DNA from: Planctomycetota bacterium
GTDB lineage: Bacteria; Planctomycetota; MHYJ01; JACQXL01; JAVHLO01
Direction of reading: 5' to 3'
DNA length: 6,380 nucleotides
Assembly (NCBI GenBank): GCA_031082105.1
Contig: JAVHLO010000205.1
Coordinates: 1 to 6,380, forward strand
The notes beneath the pieces are model-generated. The model saw nothing but the letters and a program-made list of their open reading frames with translations, was not told the DNA's origin and ran no database searches. A program made the translations under genes and the position numbers. Below are positions 1 through 6,380 of this stretch, piece by piece. Each line of letters begins with the position of its first letter. The stretch's first letter is position 1.

Positions 1-38
1 CCGAGCCCGACGACAGGATGCATGGTCGTCGGGCTCGG
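1..38. repeat. Perfect 14-bp inverted repeat with 10-base loop at the window edge
   Basis: Bases 1-14 (CCGAGCCCGACGAC) are the exact reverse complement of bases 25-38 (GTCGTCGGGCTCGG), separated by a 10-base loop at 15-24. The arms are GC-rich and lie within the open frame of the propeller gene. A perfect 14-bp match at the very first base suggests a fold-back artefact at a contig end. A genuine hairpin in the coding sequence, or in a larger palindrome truncated by the window, is the alternative. If it is an artefact, the residues encoded by about the first 24 bases are not real. Confidence 0.8.
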
Positions 39-3000
39 TGCTGTCTTTCTCCATAACGACCTCGCGGTATTCGCATACGACCTCTTGAGTCCCGGCAAGA
101 GACTCCTATGGAAGTACGAAGAGAACAAGTACGGACCGGAAGAAGTGATGGATGACGAGCGCGTCGATCATACGTGCACTCTATCAAATGGCAGGCTCTT
201 CGCCAATATCGTCACCCACGTCGGCGAGCACGAGATGAGGCTCAGTTGGCTGACGGTCAAATATCCGATCCCCAGGCGCGCGCTGTTCGCGTTCGATGCG
301 CGGACCCGCAAGATCCTGTGGCAACTCGGCGGGCAGCCGGGCACTCCGGATTTTCCCGGCGCCGCCAGTATCCCGCATGCGCCTGCCGCAGTCGGCGACT
401 GGCTGTACGCCGGCGCGACGCATGCGCTGTACACGACGGATCCGCCGGATCACTATGTATTCTGCATCGATCCGGCAACCGGCAAGCTCCGCTGGAGTAC
501 GTTCATTGCGTCGGCGGTACTCGACATTAACCTGTTCAACAACCCGACCCGCGAGACCGTCGGTTCGCCCGCCTCGGTTTGCGGCGATATCGTGTACTAC
601 TGCTCGAACATCGGAGTCGTCGCCGCGCTCGACGTCACCAGCGGCCGGATCGTATGGCTGAGCAGGTACAGGCACATACCGACGCAGATGCCGCGCAACG
701 CCTACATGCCGCCGCGCCGGCCTCAGGGTTGGTGGAACAACCCGCCCATCGTCGCCGACGGGAAGCTCATCGTGACGCCGACCGATTCGCCCTTCCTCTA
801 CGTTTTCGACGCGCTGACGGGCAAGGAACTGGCCAGGCGCGCGCGCGAGGAGATGCGCGGCGACTGCGCCGCATGCGATTTCAAGCACGTGCTCGGCGCG
901 GACAGCCGCACGGTCGTTGTTTCATGCCCGCATGTCGTCGCCGCCCTGTCGTTGGAGGACGGCAATCTGTTGGCGCCGAAGTGGCGCTGTCTCCTGTCGC
1001 CTGAGTCGTGCCACGGACGCGGCGCATTGGCCGGCGGTTCCGTGCTTGTCCCCTGCAATACGGTGCTGATGAGAATCGACCTGGCCTCGGGCAAGCTGCT
1101 CAACCGCTGGGCCTGGCAGCCACTGGGCGGCGAGCAGCTTGGCTCCAATGTCGTGTTGACCGACACCGCCCTTGTTGCGGCCTCAAGCCAGGGACTGCGC
1201 GCATTCTACTCCCCGGAGAAGGTCGAGCAAGCGCTTGCGGCGGAACTGGCGGCGGACCCGGACAAGCCCGACGTGCTCTACCGGGTGGGGCAGAGCTACT
1301 TGCGAACGGCGAAGCGCCAGGAGGGAGTTGCTCTGATAGAGAAGGCGGCCGGTCTAGCGGCAAGATCGAGCGACCGCGAAATGGCGGCCCTGACGGTCCA
1401 GTGCAGGCGTTCGCTCTTCGATCACTACCTCGAATCCGCCGAGGCCGGCGGGTTCGGCATCACGCCCCAGGCGCGATCGGACTATGAAACGGCCAAGCGC
1501 TGGGCGCCGGACGGCGAGTGCTACGTGCGGGCGACAATGAAGTACGCCGCCCGCCTGTTGAAGGCCGGCGCGCTCGACGATTGCGTTGCGCAACACTCGG
1601 AAATCATCGCCGCATACCCCGAAGTCGAGTACGAGTCCCTCCGGGCCGGTGATTTTGCGCAGGGTGAGATAGCCAAGGTGATTGCCGCCCATGGCCGCGC
1701 ACCCTATGCCGCGATCGAAAAGAACGCCGCGGCGGCATTGGAAGCGGCTCGCAAGAGCGGACTGCACAAGAAATTCATGAGAGTCTTCGCCAGCTTCCCC
1801 AACAGCCAGGCCGCGGAGCAGGCCCTACTGGAGGCTGCACGGAACGCGACCGCGGAAAAGAGCTGGGATTCGGTCACGGAGGCACTGCGCGTGCTCCTCC
1901 GCCAGTTTCCGGGCTCCAAGTCCGAGCTCGAGGCCCACCTCATGCTGCTTCAGGCGTATGAGGCAAAGCGGATGCCCGCCGCCGCCCGAAACGTGTTGCG
2001 CACGCTGCTCCAGAGTTTCGCGGACCGTGAGGTCGATGCCGAAGGGGCAAAACAGACCGTCCGCGAATTCGTCGAACGTCGACTCAACACCGAGTTCTAT
2101 GTCGGCAAACAGCCGCCGCCGGGAGCGCGGCAGGACATCTCACCTCCGCTGTCGCTCGTATGGAGACACGCCGCCACCCAGGGCGAGAAGCTGACGGTCC
2201 TCGTGCCGGGTACGATTGACAGGCGCCACCCCTCCACCGAGTGGTTCGGACTCGACCGGCTGTTTCTTGCGATGACCGACTACGTGCTATGCCTCTCCAC
2301 CTCGACCGGCGCGCTCCAGTGGGAACTGCCGGTGCCCGGCGGAGTCACGGATACCACGCCATGGCTTCATCAGCAGTACCTGATATTCTCTTCCGGCGCA
2401 ACGCTCGTGGCCGTCGATTTCATGTCCGGCATGATCGCATGGTCTACGACCTTTGAATCGCACGTCGTGGACATGGCGCTCTGTGACGGCATGGTCCATG
2501 CCGCGACTTTCGACGCGCGAAGTCCCGACGACCTCTGGGTACATACGGTCGACGCAAACACCGGGGCCGTTCGGTGGCGCCAGAGCATCGTGCAGTTCCA
2601 TTCCGAAGGAATGTCGATCGTCGGTGACTACCTTGTGTTGCACTCGGTCCAGAGGCCCGTCCTCATAGCGTGTCCGCGACTCTCCGGAGACGCGCCGCGG
2701 CGGATTCAACTGAACGGGCGCGTCCATTCCATCGCACCAGCGACACACGATACGGTCGTCGTCGTGACAACCGATCTCTACGCCCGCGCCATTGCGATCC
2801 CCGACGGGGCGGAGCGCTGGAATACGAGGCTCGGCCCCGTGTTCGCCGGGGGCGACCTCTTTGCCTCGACGAGCGGGCTCTTCGTGTACTTCCAACAGGG
2901 GACGCCCAGAAACAGGCTCGTGCTCGTGGATCTGGACTCCGGCAAGATGCGCCTCAGGCGGGATGTCGGCGCAGACGGGATCCAGCGCGGCTGGTGGGTG

Positions 3001-3375
3001 CTGAACGATCATGTCTACACCGTATTCACAGACCGGAGCAGAGGCAGCGCGACAGTCCAGGCGTTGGAACTGCTCGAAGGCGAAGTCCGGATGCAATTCA
3101 CCCCGCCCCAGGTCGACCGGCGCAGCGAATTCCGCCCGCTCGCGAGCGGGAAATTCCTGGTCTTCGACGGTTCCTCCGCCGACCAGCAGGACTCAACGTT
3201 GCCGACACGTTGGACGCCCCGCGTGTTCATCGTCGACGCGGGAACGGGAGCGCTGGTTCAGACACTCGGCTCGGGAGACTTGCCCGCTTCCGCATCCTTG
3301 CCCGCCGTGTTTCTTTGCGGAGAGCACCTGCTGATTCTCCAGGGGGAGACGCTCTCCGCCTTTCGCGCGAAATAG
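1..3375 (+). CDS. PQQ-like beta-propeller / TPR / beta-propeller protein (5' partial)
   Basis: The frame is open from base 1 to the TAG at 3373-3375, giving at least 1124 residues. An ATG at 22 exists, but the protein already starts inside a blade there, so the true start is probably upstream. Propeller 1 (about bases 1-1212) has seven recognisable blade ends of the D-x-x-[ST]-G-K-x-x-W type, for example AYDLLSPGKRLLW, CIDPATGKLRW, ALDVTSGRIVW and RIDLASGKLLN. A helical TPR-like region (about 1213-2075) follows, with segments such as DVLYRVGQSYLRTAKRQEG and phrases like RQFPGSKSELEAHL. Propeller 2 (about 2140-3372) has about seven or eight more blade ends, for example CLSTSTGALQW, AVDFMSGMIAW, TVDANTGAVRW and IVDAGTGALVQ. 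The fold is that of BamB and quinoprotein dehydrogenases. No CxxCH haem motif or obvious dehydrogenase active site is seen, so a non-enzymatic scaffold or binding role, probably outside the cytoplasm, is inferred. The signal peptide, if any, lies outside the window. Fold calls are firm; function is unknown. Confidence 0.85.
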   Translation, partial: PSPTTGCMVVGLGAVFLHNDLAVFAYDLLSPGKRLLWKYEENKYGPEEVMDDERVDHTCTLSNGRLFANIVTHVGEHEMRLSWLTVKYPIPRRALFAFDARTRKILWQLGGQPGTPDFPGAASIPHAPAAVGDWLYAGATHALYTTDPPDHYVFCIDPATGKLRWSTFIASAVLDINLFNNPTRETVGSPASVCGDIVYYCSNIGVVAALDVTSGRIVWLSRYRHIPTQMPRNAYMPPRRPQGWWNNPPIVADGKLIVTPTDSPFLYVFDALTGKELARRAREEMRGDCAACDFKHVLGADSRTVVVSCPHVVAALSLEDGNLLAPKWRCLLSPESCHGRGALAGGSVLVPCNTVLMRIDLASGKLLNRWAWQPLGGEQLGSNVVLTDTALVAASSQGLRAFYSPEKVEQALAAELAADPDKPDVLYRVGQSYLRTAKRQEGVALIEKAAGLAARSSDREMAALTVQCRRSLFDHYLESAEAGGFGITPQARSDYETAKRWAPDGECYVRATMKYAARLLKAGALDDCVAQHSEIIAAYPEVEYESLRAGDFAQGEIAKVIAAHGRAPYAAIEKNAAAALEAARKSGLHKKFMRVFASFPNSQAAEQALLEAARNATAEKSWDSVTEALRVLLRQFPGSKSELEAHLMLLQAYEAKRMPAAARNVLRTLLQSFADREVDAEGAKQTVREFVERRLNTEFYVGKQPPPGARQDISPPLSLVWRHAATQGEKLTVLVPGTIDRRHPSTEWFGLDRLFLAMTDYVLCLSTSTGALQWELPVPGGVTDTTPWLHQQYLIFSSGATLVAVDFMSGMIAWSTTFESHVVDMALCDGMVHAATFDARSPDDLWVHTVDANTGAVRWRQSIVQFHSEGMSIVGDYLVLHSVQRPVLIACPRLSGDAPRRIQLNGRVHSIAPATHDTVVVVTTDLYARAIAIPDGAERWNTRLGPVFAGGDLFASTSGLFVYFQQGTPRNRLVLVDLDSGKMRLRRDVGADGIQRGWWVLNDHVYTVFTDRSRGSATVQALELLEGEVRMQFTPPQVDRRSEFRPLASGKFLVFDGSSADQQDSTLPTRWTPRVFIVDAGTGALVQTLGSGDLPASASLPAVFLCGEHLLILQGETLSAFRAK

Positions 3376-3407
3376 CTGAACACCGCGTGTCGTTTTGTTC
3401 ACATTCT

Positions 3408-3411
3408 GAGG
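3408..3411 (+). promoter_or_regulatory. Ribosome binding site of prfB
   Basis: GAGG stands 8 bases before the ATG at 3420, inside the 44-base gap after the propeller gene. It supports the start at 3420, which lies in the short upstream frame, over the TTG at 3445 in the main frame. No convincing promoter is seen in the gap. Confidence 0.6.
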
Positions 3412-3419
3412 CGCCAAAG

Positions 3420-4533
3420 ATGAGTTCCGAACTGCTCAAAAAACTTGACGGTATCCTTGCGAGGCTTGCGACGTTGCGGGACTCTCTTTGACGTGCCCGG
3501 CAAACTCACCGAGAAGGCGAAGCTTGAAGAGAAGATGGGCTCGCCCGACTTCTGGGAGAACCAGGAGACCGCGCAGAAGACGATCGACCACTTGAAGGTC
3601 GTGCGCGCGGCGACCGAGCCCTGCCTGCAGATGACCCGCGCGGCCGAGGATACGCGAACGCTCGTCGAGATGGCCGCGGAGGCGGACGATGCCGCAAGCA
3701 TGCAGGAGGCGCTCTCCGACCTGGCAAAACTCGAAAAGCAGCTCGAACACTTCGAACTCCAGACGACCTTCTCAGGCAAGGACGACGCCAACGACGTGTT
3801 CTTCGGCGTGTACGCAGGCACCGGCGGCACGGACGCTTGCGACTGGGCGCAAATGCTCCTCCGGATGTACACGAAGTGGTTCGACTCCCACGGGTATGGC
3901 TACACGCTCATAGACGATCTGGCAGGCGAAGAAGCGGGCATAAGACGCGCGACTCTCTCCGTCAAGGGGCCCTACGCCTACGGCTACCTCAGGGCGGAGC
4001 TCGGCGTGCACAGGCTCGTGCGCATCTCGCCGTACGACGCGAACAAGAAGCGGCACACGTCATTCGCCGCGGTCGACGCCGTGCCCGAACACGAGGAGGA
4101 AGACATCCCGATAAAGACTGACGACCTGCGCGTCGACACATACCGCGCGGGCGGCGCCGGCGGGCAGCATGTCAACGTGACGGACTCCGCGGTCCGGATC
4201 ACACACATCCCGACCGGCGTCGTCGTGCAGTGTCAGAACGAACGGTCACAGCACGCGAACAGGCGAGTCGCAATGCGACTACTCAAGGCGCGACTCCATC
4301 TGCTGAAGGAGCGCGAGCGCGAAACCGAAGTGCAGCGGCTCTATAGCGAGAAGGGCGACATCGCATGGGGCAGCCAGATCAGGTCGTACGTGCTGCACCC
4401 CTACACGCTCGTGAAGGACCATAGGACGGGAGTCGAAACCGGCAAGGTCGACTCGGTCCTTGACGGCGACCTCGATATGTTCATCGATGCGTACCTTCGT
4501 CAGGCCGCGACATCGCGCGCGAAACCGCGGTAG
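3420..4533 (+). CDS. prfB: Peptide chain release factor 2 (RF2), with programmed +1 frameshift
   Basis: RF2 recognises UGA and UAA in the ribosomal A site and triggers hydrolysis of peptidyl-tRNA. Translation starts at ATG 3420, reads 23 codons ending in CTT (3486-3488), meets TGA (3489-3491), and continues after a +1 shift with GAC (3490-3492) to the TAG at 4531-4533. The joined product is 370 residues, close to the 365 of E. coli RF2. Landmarks line up along the whole length: an N-terminal helical domain (DFWEN near the start), YAGTGGTDACDWAQMLLRMY, GVHRLVRISPYDANKKRHTSF, the catalytic GGQ at residues 247-249 (bases 4159-4167) in RAGGAGGQHVN, SAVRITHIPTGVVVQCQNERSQH, and WGSQIRSYVLHPYTLVKDHRTGVETG near the end. 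The stop-recognition tripeptide is SPY (residues 203-205) where SPF is usual. The residue four before GGQ is Ala, unlike the Thr246 of E. coli K-12. Not a pseudogene: the frame break is exactly the conserved autoregulatory site. Confidence 0.97.
3474..3492 (+). promoter_or_regulatory. RF2 programmed +1 frameshift site
   Basis: The codons read TTG CGG GAC TCT CTT TGA C, which aligns codon by codon with the E. coli site (CTT AGG GGG TAT CTT TGA C). The slippery CTT, the TGA and the following C are all kept. When RF2 is scarce, termination at TGA is slow, the P-site tRNA-Leu slips from CUU to UUU, and GAC is read next; when RF2 is plentiful the 23-residue peptide is released. The internal Shine-Dalgarno element that stimulates slippage is weak: CGGGAC stands where E. 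coli has AGGGGG. Seen directly: the sequence. Known for the family: the mechanism. Inferred: that it works here. Confidence 0.93.
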
Positions 4534-4605
4534 CTGCCACGGGCCGGCGCACCGCGCCGCATCCCGGTACTTTCATCCGATATTTGCAGATATTCGAGGT
4601 GAGTC
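4534..4605 (+). other. prfB to M64 peptidase gap with a small GC hairpin
   Basis: This 72-base gap holds a 6-bp stem, CGGCGC (4545-4550) and GCGCCG (4554-4559), with a 3-base ACC loop. No T-run follows, so it is not a standard intrinsic terminator. No clear -35/-10 promoter pair is seen. Co-transcription of the two genes is possible. Confidence 0.35.
4596..4603 (+). promoter_or_regulatory. Strong ribosome binding site of the M64 peptidase
   Basis: GAGGTGAG gives near-complete complementarity to the 16S anti-Shine-Dalgarno, with GAGG ending 6 bases before the ATG at 4606. It fixes the start, which is also directly followed by a signal peptide. Confidence 0.75.
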
Positions 4606-6099
4606 ATGGGAACAGCACGCCGGGTTCTTCCGGCTATGTGGCTCGCGCTTGGCCTGCTTCAATTTACCGTCGGCTGGCGCGTGTGCTCCGCGTCCGAAGC
4701 CGACGAGAAGAAGGCGCAGGACCTCTTCACCAAGGCGCAGAAGATGCTGGACGCGGATGACTATGCGAAGGCGATACCGGCGCTGGGCCAGATCGCCGCA
4801 AAGTACGCCGGCACCGTGAAGGGCACGGAGGCCGCAGAGCTGCTCAAGCCGGGCGCCGCCCTTCAGTTCAAGAAGCTGCAGGCAACCGGCCCCGAAGACG
4901 CGCGGATCGACGTCGTCTTCGTCGGCGAAGGATACACCGTGGCATTCGAAAAACGCGGCAAGAAGTCCGAGGACACCAACGGCGACGGGCTCACAAGCGA
5001 CAACGACCAGGACCTCTTCTGCAAGGACGTGCAGCTCGCATTGAAGATCATGAAGGGCGAATCGCCGTTCAAGGAGTACTGGAACTTTTTCAATTTCTAC
5101 CGGCTCAACGTCGTCTCGCGCCAGACCGGCTGCGACGTGCCGGAGCGCAAGGTCGAGATGGACACGCCGTTCAACGCGAAGTTCGAGAACAGCGTCATGT
5201 CCGTCGACTGGGGCAAGGTCTCCGGCGCAGTCGAGAAGCACCTCAAACCCGACTTCATCATCGTCCTCGCCCAGCGTGGCGAGAAGGGCTCATCTGTGAT
5301 GGAGAAGGGATTCGCGGTCGTCGGCCTGCGCGGTTCGCCGCCTGCGGCCGGCACGCCCGACAAGTCGTGGGAACCGGACTGGGGACTACAGAGCCTCATC
5401 CATGAACTGGGCCATGCGATCGGCAAATGCGGCGACGAGTATTTCGTCGACTCGCCGTTCGGGCCGCCGCCCGAGACCGAACCCGCCTGCCCCAATGTGA
5501 CGCGCGAGACAGATCGGAGCAAGATCAAGTGGAAACACTGGATCGAGCCCGCCACGCCGATACCCACTACGGGCGGCGACCAGACCGGCGGACCCGTCGG
5601 TCTCTTCGAGGGCGCGTTCGCCGCGAAGACAGGGTTCTACCGACCCTACGGCTGGTGCGCCATGCGAGGCCGTGCAGTGGGAGGCGAAAACCCATTCTGC
5701 CCGGTATGCCGCGAGGCCATCCTCCTCCAGATGTACGGAAAAGTCAAGCTCCTCTCCAATCCGAAACCCGAGACATACGACGAGGTCATCGTCGCGTCCA
5801 AAACCGCGCTCACGTTCGAGGCGGATGTGCTCATCCCATCCGAGTCCGAGATAAGGGTCGAGTTCGTGATCGAGCCCGAAGATCCGAGCGTCAAGGTGGA
5901 CAAGCCCGCCCTGACGGTCGTGCAGGGCAAGAAGCACAAGGGCGATACGTACAAGGCCGCATACAAGGCGGACACGGCCAGGCTCAAGCCGGGCAGGTAT
6001 ACCTTGAAGCTCAAGTGTTCCGATTCGACCCCGTCCGTCCGCAGCGACCCTGAGGGACGTACTCAGGCCGAACACATGTGGCGGATTGTCATCTGGTAG
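4606..6099 (+). CDS. Secreted M64-family (IgA peptidase-like) zinc metallopeptidase
   Basis: The protein has 497 residues. Residues 1 to about 30 form a signal peptide: basic MGTARR, a hydrophobic stretch to W24, then a small-residue site around CSAS before EADE. No lipobox is seen. A short charged helical segment (about 32-80) resembles one TPR-like unit. The peptidase domain starts with RIDVVFVGEGYT (100-111), typical of family M64, followed by FFNFYRLNVVSRQTGCD. The active site is HELGHAIGKCGDEY at 266-279: H266 and H270 are zinc ligands, E267 is the catalytic base, and D277 is probably the third ligand. Conserved cysteines follow in WCAM (C351) and FCPVCRE (C365, C368). The last 110 or so residues look like a beta-sandwich domain. 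An acidic loop, DTNGDGLTSDND (123-134), looks like an EF-hand calcium site. The family is named after a clostridial IgA protease, but most members have unknown substrates, so IgA cleavage should not be assumed here. Confidence 0.9.
   Translation: MGTARRVLPAMWLALGLLQFTVGWRVCSASEADEKKAQDLFTKAQKMLDADDYAKAIPALGQIAAKYAGTVKGTEAAELLKPGAALQFKKLQATGPEDARIDVVFVGEGYTVAFEKRGKKSEDTNGDGLTSDNDQDLFCKDVQLALKIMKGESPFKEYWNFFNFYRLNVVSRQTGCDVPERKVEMDTPFNAKFENSVMSVDWGKVSGAVEKHLKPDFIIVLAQRGEKGSSVMEKGFAVVGLRGSPPAAGTPDKSWEPDWGLQSLIHELGHAIGKCGDEYFVDSPFGPPPETEPACPNVTRETDRSKIKWKHWIEPATPIPTTGGDQTGGPVGLFEGAFAAKTGFYRPYGWCAMRGRAVGGENPFCPVCREAILLQMYGKVKLLSNPKPETYDEVIVASKTALTFEADVLIPSESEIRVEFVIEPEDPSVKVDKPALTVVQGKKHKGDTYKAAYKADTARLKPGRYTLKLKCSDSTPSVRSDPEGRTQAEHMWRIVIW
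4972..5007 (+). other. EF-hand/dockerin-like calcium-binding loop in the M64 peptidase
   Basis: Residues 123-134 read DTNGDGLTSDND. This fits the D-x-[DN]-x-D-G pattern with an acidic residue at position 12, as in EF-hand and dockerin loops. It sits between the GEGYT strand and the next helix of the peptidase domain. Calcium binding is inferred from the pattern alone; a flanking helix pair is not certain. Confidence 0.5.
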
Positions 6100-6108
6100 T
6101 CCAGTCAC

Positions 6109-6112
6109 GGAG
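6109..6112 (+). promoter_or_regulatory. Ribosome binding site of the rhomboid gene
   Basis: GGAG ends 9 bases before the ATG at 6122, within the 22-base gap after the peptidase stop. An ATG at 6117 lies closer, but in a frame that gives no rhomboid-like protein. Confidence 0.55.
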
Positions 6113-6121
6113 ACAAATGAG

Positions 6122-6380
6122 ATGTTCCTGTTTCCGGTAGGCGATATCAATCCGCGCGGGCGAGTGCCGTACCTGAACTACTTGCTCCTCGCGGCCAATA
6201 TCGCCGTATTCCTGGCGTTCGGCCTCTCCGATGACTATGAATCGGTCGTGATGGAGTACGGAATGGTCCCCGCCAGGATGACGCTCATGACGCTCATCAC
6301 GAGCATGTTCCTCCACGGCGATTTCTTCCATCTCTTCGGCAACATGCTCTTTCTGTGGATTACCGGCGACAATGTCGAGG
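6122..6380 (+). CDS. Rhomboid-family intramembrane serine protease (3' partial)
   Basis: The frame is open from ATG 6122 to the window edge and gives 86 residues plus one base. Residues 1-16 are a short cytoplasmic lead (MFLFPVGDINPRGRVP), 17-35 a first membrane helix (YLNYLLLAANIAVFLAFGL), and 58-81 the rhomboid signature TSMFLHGDFFHLFGNMLFLW. H70 and N74 match the H150/N154 pair of E. coli GlpG, where Asn helps form the oxyanion hole. Rhomboids cut membrane proteins within the bilayer. The catalytic Ser (GxSG) and His lie beyond the window, so whether this is an active protease cannot be seen. Its start lies 22 bases after the M64 stop, so the two genes are likely co-transcribed. Confidence 0.88.
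   Translation, partial: MFLFPVGDINPRGRVPYLNYLLLAANIAVFLAFGLSDDYESVVMEYGMVPARMTLMTLITSMFLHGDFFHLFGNMLFLWITGDNVE

Noticed and set aside
865..888. CAACDFKH in the propeller protein as a possible haem c or metal site
   Set aside because: Haem c attachment needs CxxCH; here the His is four residues past the second Cys, and a lone CxxC is not enough to claim a metal site.
2287..3096. Long minus-strand open frame (269 codons) and similar ones at 184-888, 4573-5241 and 5386-6150
   Set aside because: They lie opposite well-supported genes in GC-rich DNA, have low-complexity Arg/Ala/Gly-rich translations and no recognisable domains: shadows of the + strand codon bias.
3377..3402. Inverted repeat TGAACA/TGTTCA and a 4-bp ACAC-CGC-GTGT stem followed by CGTTTT, as an operator or terminator after the propeller gene
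   Set aside because: The stems are only 4-6 bp, the two possibilities overlap, and the T-run is four bases, so this is within chance expectation.
3445..3490. TTG at 3445 as the start of prfB in the main frame
   Set aside because: The residues read from there up to the frameshift point do not resemble an RF2 N-terminus, whereas the frame from ATG 3420 does and has a ribosome binding site.
3420..3491. Short 23-codon frame ending in TGA, which would make prfB look broken or frameshifted by error
   Set aside because: The break is exactly the conserved CTT-TGA-C programmed site at codon 24, and the rest of RF2 is intact, so it is regulation and not a pseudogene or sequencing error.
4545..4559. 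GC hairpin after prfB as an intrinsic terminator
   Set aside because: The stem is only 6 bp with a 3-base loop and no T-run follows; such small GC palindromes are common at this base composition.
4684..4700. Cys27 of the M64 peptidase as a lipoprotein attachment site
   Set aside because: The residues before it (WRV) do not fit a lipobox (L-[AS]-[GA]-C), so ordinary signal peptidase I cleavage is more likely.

Overview
The window is GC-rich (roughly 60% by eye), densely coding, and everything supported lies on the + strand. Four genes follow one another with short gaps (44, 72 and 22 bases). They are the 3' part of a very large beta-propeller/TPR protein, prfB (peptide chain release factor 2), a secreted M64-family metallopeptidase, and the 5' part of a rhomboid-family intramembrane protease. 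No tRNA, rRNA, CRISPR array or mobile element is visible.

Likely source: the propeller-TPR-propeller protein and the exported M64 peptidase are the sort of genes common in environmental members of the PVC superphylum (Planctomycetes, Lentisphaerae, Verrucomicrobia) and nearby candidate phyla such as Hydrogenedentes. The release factor is clearly bacterial. This placement is inferred from gene content, and the exact phylum cannot be fixed from the sequence alone.

Layout: bases 1-3375 encode a protein of at least 1124 residues with PQQ-like propeller blades at both ends and a helical TPR-like region between them. The reading frame is open at base 1. The first 38 bases form a perfect 14-bp inverted repeat that may be an assembly fold-back. 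Bases 3420-4533 are prfB, split by an in-frame TGA at codon 24 inside the classic CTT-TGA-C programmed +1 frameshift site. The factor is complete, with a GGQ motif, but its stop-codon recognition tripeptide reads SPY instead of SPF. Bases 4606-6099 encode a signal-peptide-bearing zinc peptidase with an HExxH...DE motif and an EF-hand-like acidic loop. From base 6122 to the window edge is the start of a rhomboid protein, with the conserved His and Asn of its second membrane helix region.

How they fit: RF2 terminates translation at UGA and UAA and controls its own level through the frameshift. The other three look like envelope or secretion functions (extracytoplasmic scaffold, exported protease, membrane protease). 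Their close same-strand packing suggests co-transcription, but nothing in the sequence ties RF2 functionally to the envelope genes. No entirely new system is apparent. The most notable points are the weakened frameshift stimulator, the SPY variant, the propeller-TPR-propeller architecture and the terminal inverted repeat.
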